Part shown: positions 5,527 to 8,256 of the stretch, piece after piece
How the letters are laid out: every line of letters begins with the position of its first letter
Position numbering within the stretch: the first letter of the stretch is position 1
Assembly: GCA_017457555.1 (NCBI GenBank)
Contig: JAFTHG010000149.1
Coordinates: forward strand, 1 to 8,256
Source: Kiritimatiellia bacterium
GTDB taxonomy: Bacteria > Verrucomicrobiota > Kiritimatiellia > RFP12 > DVOR01
Direction of reading: 5' to 3'
Length of the DNA stretch: 8,256 nucleotides
Made by a program: the position numbers and the translations under genes
The notes under the pieces: model-generated
Database searches by the model: none
Told to the model about the DNA's origin: nothing
The model's input: only the letters and a program-made list of their open reading frames with translations

Positions 5527-8196
5527 TTACTCTTTCGGCTTTGGAGTTGCTTTGATTCTGAAAAAGCGATGCACTGTAAGGTCTGCACTATTCCAGACAG
5601 TATCCGTAAGGGATGTTTTTCCCTGAAGGAGCAGCCTGGCATTCGGCGTTGACTTTGGCTCAATCTGAATAGTATGCAGAGTGCCGTCTTCCGTAAAGTC
5701 GAATGCGGTAATTTGAAGCTTGGAGAGTGCATTGGTTGGCGAGGTGTTACAGAGCCACTCTTCCCATGCCTGAAAACCGTCCTTGTCACCGTCCGTCTGG
5801 GCTGCCGCTGCATAGGCATTGACCGCAGAGGATTCTGCGACAAGGCCATTGTCATGAAACCAGTAATAGGGGATGGTGATGGTTGTGCCTGCATTTGTAA
5901 CATAGTCAAGAAAAGGTGGTGTATAGGATTCGTCTGCAAGGAATGTACGGAGGGAAACGACACAATTTTGATGGGTAGTATTTCCGTGGTCATCTTCTGC
6001 GGTGAGCGTTAAAAGGATGCGCGAACCATCAACATCAATATTCGTAAAATTGGTTGAAAGTACGATGTCAAAGGTGGTTTTATTGTAGGGAAACACACGA
6101 ATAGCACTTGCTGGAAGGAGGGTTAAATTTCCGGAAGTGACGCGTAAACGGGTGGTTGTTTCATTACAGGTAACACGCAGAACCGTTTTTCCGTTTGACG
6201 TTCCCTGACGCAGTGTGTTGTCAATCAAAGGATTCTTTTTAGTATCTGAAATGGATTTAATTTCCGGAAGCGTGAGTCGTGTCCCATATTGTGTCGACAC
6301 GGTTGCTGATTTCCCCGGTGTACCGTTGAAAAGAGGCGTCATCGTGAAACTGTAATGTGTGCCCGGAGTGAGATTGGTGATTACTTTTTCACGAATTGAA
6401 GGCTCTAATTGAGAGGTGTTGATAACCGTAGGTTTGCCCTGTACATCTGAAACGGACCAGTCTCTTAAAGAAAATTCAGAGTCTAAACCGTAAACCCATC
6501 CCGAGCCGGTACGCCATGTTTTGAGGCGGATCTGACAATTTTTTCCCGCATACTCTGTTAGAGGGATTGAGAATGTGTGCCATTCGGTTTGTTCGTCTTC
6601 ATCTTCACCGGGAACGACACAGAGCGTATTCCAACCACTTCCATTGGCATTGATTTGGAGTTCCAGGGCGTGCCGAATCGTATACTTTGCGCGCGTTTTC
6701 AATGTCATGACGGAGGTGTTTGCCGGGATAAAAGAATCGGGGCAAAGATACATTTCACCGGTGGTACTCGTGGTTGAACGAACATTTAATACGGGAAATG
6801 ATATATTGTTTTCACTTTTGGAAGCGAGCGTATAAATTTCGGTGTTTGCATCCGGATCAGCAATTGCAGTGAAGGATTCCTGCCAAGTGGAGGTGCTTGT
6901 TTCATTTGGAATCGCAGTTGTTAGCATAAAGCCGGAAATTGCCTTTTCCCAAAAGGTGGGAATGTGCCATTTTAACGTGACAGAATCCAGCGTTTTGGTC
7001 GGAAGTGGTTCCATTTGAAGCATCTGTTTAGGATGATGATTCAAGAGCATCCATGTAATATTGATGTGGTCATAAGAGTCACCAATAGACCAGAAATCAT
7101 TGTAGGAGCCGCTCCAACCGTAGTTTAATGATAAGTAGAATTCTCCGGCAGAAGTTTGGCGATAACCGTCTGTAACAATGGCATGACCAGGAATGGTGGT
7201 CGGAATCGGACACCCGGCATCCAGTGTTGCTTTAATTTGCTCGCGCTGCTCGGATGTAAATGGATCTGCGGCAACTTTAGAAACGCCGTTACCGGCAGTG
7301 TAGTAATTGTTTTTTGTCGGGGTAGCGGCAGAAGCAGCAGATCCCGATGGGTCAAATTTCATATTGGAGATCATTGCAGAAAAAAGACACGCGCGAGCCA
7401 CAGCAAGGCGATCTGCTTCGCTCTCGCCTGTGGTGTTATAGCGTTGCTTCAATGTCGCCCAATTAAATGGCAGGGCGTTATCAAAATACATTTGATAGTT
7501 ATTGGTGATTGCGCAGGATTCAGCGTTAAGTGTAACAGAGAAGGGTTCTTCCAATCTGTAGGGCCAGGCGTAATACTGAAGGATTTGTGTGTACATCGTG
7601 GCTACACATCCCACTGGTGTGCGGCCAGCATAAGAGGTGCCATCTTGTGATGTTTCGGCATTGAATTGTGGGCAGAAGTCATTGTAGGGCGCGCCTTGTC
7701 CCCAAATGGTGTTTAGAAAGGGGCCAACAGTGGTTGTGGTTGCCTCGGAAAAGAGCGTGGCCGATGGGGGATTCAAAAGTTGTCCCCACCGGTTCTCCGC
7801 AGCCTGAATCGCGGAAGTTTCGGGGGTGGGGGAGAAAAGTTCAAGCGTGGATGGGGCTGTTTCAAGGGTTTCGGCACGGTTTTGGGTGCGCATCAGGATG
7901 GTTGTCGCGGGATGACCATCGGGATAACGTCGGAAGTCTGTAGTTGAAAAGGCGATTAGTGGCGTCAGCCGCGTGGAACCGGATAAGAGCAGATAGCCTG
8001 ATGGATGAAGAGAGATGTGCCAGAGTGCGCCAAGAGGCTCAACTGATTGAATGGTGTGAGCCGGGAAATGTTGGGAAAGCAACGACTCTTTTAAGAGTGC
8101 TTCTGCGGCTTGGCGTACAGCTGCTTCATCAACAGTGCGAGCCAAAGAGAACCCGATGGGTACAAGGAGAAGACTGATGAAAAGCGCACGCATCAT
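5527..8196 (-). CDS. Secreted multidomain C10 family (streptopain-like) cysteine peptidase
   Basis: The 889-residue product starts with a signal peptide (hydrophobic 4-18, likely cleavage after FSLA, residue 19). Residues 20-90 resemble the C10 propeptide, including SGYLLLSGSTRLTPLIAFS (66-84), comparable to the 'G-F-V-I-V-S-G-D' core of SpeB prodomains. The peptidase domain spans about 140-385: IWGQGAPYNDFCP (164-176) with the oxyanion-type Gln167, VGCVATMYTQILQYY (195-209) with nucleophile Cys197, GHAIVTDGY (337-345) with His338, and LNYGWSGSYNDFW (357-369) with conserved Trp361. After it come FN3-like strands (403-425), an apparent jelly-roll-like insert (about 435-585), FN3 closing strands (600-637), an Ig-like beta domain (640-752), and a C-terminal cassette (758-889) with DGDKDG (802-807) and RFFRIKA (877-883). 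The catalytic pair is intact. AGGAGG at 8204-8209 lies 7 bases from the first ATG; a second ATG follows directly. Some AGA and TTA codons make codon use less biased than in nagA. Substrate is unknown. Confidence 0.9.
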   Translation of the reverse strand: MMRALFISLLLVPIGFSLARTVDEAAVRQAAEALLKESLLSQHFPAHTIQSVEPLGALWHISLHPSGYLLLSGSTRLTPLIAFSTTDFRRYPDGHPATTILMRTQNRAETLETAPSTLELFSPTPETSAIQAAENRWGQLLNPPSATLFSEATTTTVGPFLNTIWGQGAPYNDFCPQFNAETSQDGTSYAGRTPVGCVATMYTQILQYYAWPYRLEEPFSVTLNAESCAITNNYQMYFDNALPFNWATLKQRYNTTGESEADRLAVARACLFSAMISNMKFDPSGSAASAATPTKNNYYTAGNGVSKVAADPFTSEQREQIKATLDAGCPIPTTIPGHAIVTDGYRQTSAGEFYLSLNYGWSGSYNDFWSIGDSYDHINITWMLLNHHPKQMLQMEPLPTKTLDSVTLKWHIPTFWEKAISGFMLTTAIPNETSTSTWQESFTAIADPDANTEIYTLASKSENNISFPVLNVRSTTSTTGEMYLCPDSFIPANTSVMTLKTRAKYTIRHALELQINANGSGWNTLCVVPGEDEDEQTEWHTFSIPLTEYAGKNCQIRLKTWRTGSGWVYGLDSEFSLRDWSVSDVQGKPTVINTSQLEPSIREKVITNLTPGTHYSFTMTPLFNGTPGKSATVSTQYGTRLTLPEIKSISDTKKNPLIDNTLRQGTSNGKTVLRVTCNETTTRLRVTSGNLTLLPASAIRVFPYNKTTFDIVLSTNFTNIDVDGSRILLTLTAEDDHGNTTHQNCVVSLRTFLADESYTPPFLDYVTNAGTTITIPYYWFHDNGLVAESSAVNAYAAAAQTDGDKDGFQAWEEWLCNTSPTNALSKLQITAFDFTEDGTLHTIQIEPKSTPNARLLLQGKTSLTDTVWNSADLTVHRFFRIKATPKPKE

Positions 8197-8203
8197 AATA
8201 GAG

Positions 8204-8209
8204 CCTCCT
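8204..8209 (-). promoter_or_regulatory. Consensus Shine-Dalgarno of the C10 peptidase gene
   Basis: CCTCCT on the plus strand, AGGAGG on the coding strand, is a full match to the anti-Shine-Dalgarno and lies 7 bases before ATG 8196. It favours the first of the two adjacent ATGs. Confidence 0.85.
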
Positions 8210-8234
8210 GAATGTTCGTGGGGTGTACACGCCT

Positions 8235-8240
8235 ATTATA
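8235..8240 (-). promoter_or_regulatory. -10 box of the C10 peptidase promoter
   Basis: ATTATA on the plus strand reads TATAAT on the coding strand, a perfect -10. The transcript would start near 8228, giving a leader of about 32 bases with the AGGAGG site. The -35 region would begin at about 8257, just outside the window, so it cannot be judged. The 8-bp palindrome GTGTACAC (8223-8230) overlaps the predicted start point and might be an operator. Confidence 0.5.
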
Positions 8241-8256
8241 ATGTAAGAAAAGAAGA

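Noticed and set aside
5349..5993. A 214-codon minus-strand open frame overlapping the 3' end of the peptidase gene and nagA
   Set aside because: It is in another frame of the same strand as the peptidase gene, is rich in Ser, Pro, Arg and Gln without any recognisable motif, and overlaps the 3' end of nagA and the terminator. It is a shadow frame.
1..8256. CRISPR array, insertion sequence, tRNA, rRNA or direct-repeat structures
   Set aside because: I found no regularly spaced repeats, transposase-like protein, terminal inverted repeats or tRNA-like cloverleaf when reading the non-coding gaps, all of which are short.

Overview
The window looks like chromosomal DNA from a bacterium of the PVC group, most likely a Verrucomicrobiota/Kiritimatiellota-type organism, possibly host- or gut-associated. 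This is inferred from the proteins only. The strongest clue is the large secreted C10 cysteine peptidase. Its C-terminus carries a Tyr-Trp-rich strand, then a DGDKDG calcium-type loop with a WEEW...TSPTNALS tail, then a final beta domain ending RFFRIKA. I associate that combination with big exported proteins of this group. A DUF481 outer-membrane protein with a small N-terminal beta domain fits the same setting. No mobile element, CRISPR array or RNA gene is visible.

Layout: positions 2-64 are the last 20 codons of a gene that resembles the C-terminus of FabV-type enoyl-ACP reductase, followed by a good intrinsic terminator (105-136). Next comes a three-gene plus-strand cluster: rsmI (16S rRNA 2'-O-methyltransferase), a DUF481 beta-barrel protein, and pdxJ (pyridoxine 5'-phosphate synthase). 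The gaps are only 21 and 25 bp, and a second strong terminator (2839-2871) closes the cluster. tgt (tRNA-guanine transglycosylase) starts 27 bp after that terminator. A 199-bp spacer with a plausible promoter leads to nagA (N-acetylglucosamine-6-phosphate deacetylase), which ends at a hairpin that can serve both strands (5460-5495). The remaining third of the window is one minus-strand gene for an 889-residue multidomain C10 (streptopain-like) peptidase. It converges on nagA and has its own strong Shine-Dalgarno and a TATAAT box at the right edge.

Functionally this is mostly housekeeping: rRNA and tRNA modification, vitamin B6 synthesis, and amino-sugar recycling or catabolism. Added to it are an envelope protein and an exported protease. 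NagA and the protease would suit life on host glycoprotein or peptidoglycan, but they are not in one operon, so that link is inference.

The less ordinary points are: an extended -10 promoter placed so that rsmI would be transcribed as a leaderless mRNA; an RsmI that is short and has altered signature motifs; a NagA with several changed active-site-region motifs; and a protease in which an FN3-like domain seems to be split by an inserted jelly-roll-like domain, ahead of a conserved-looking C-terminal cassette. I see no clear, wholly new biological system here.
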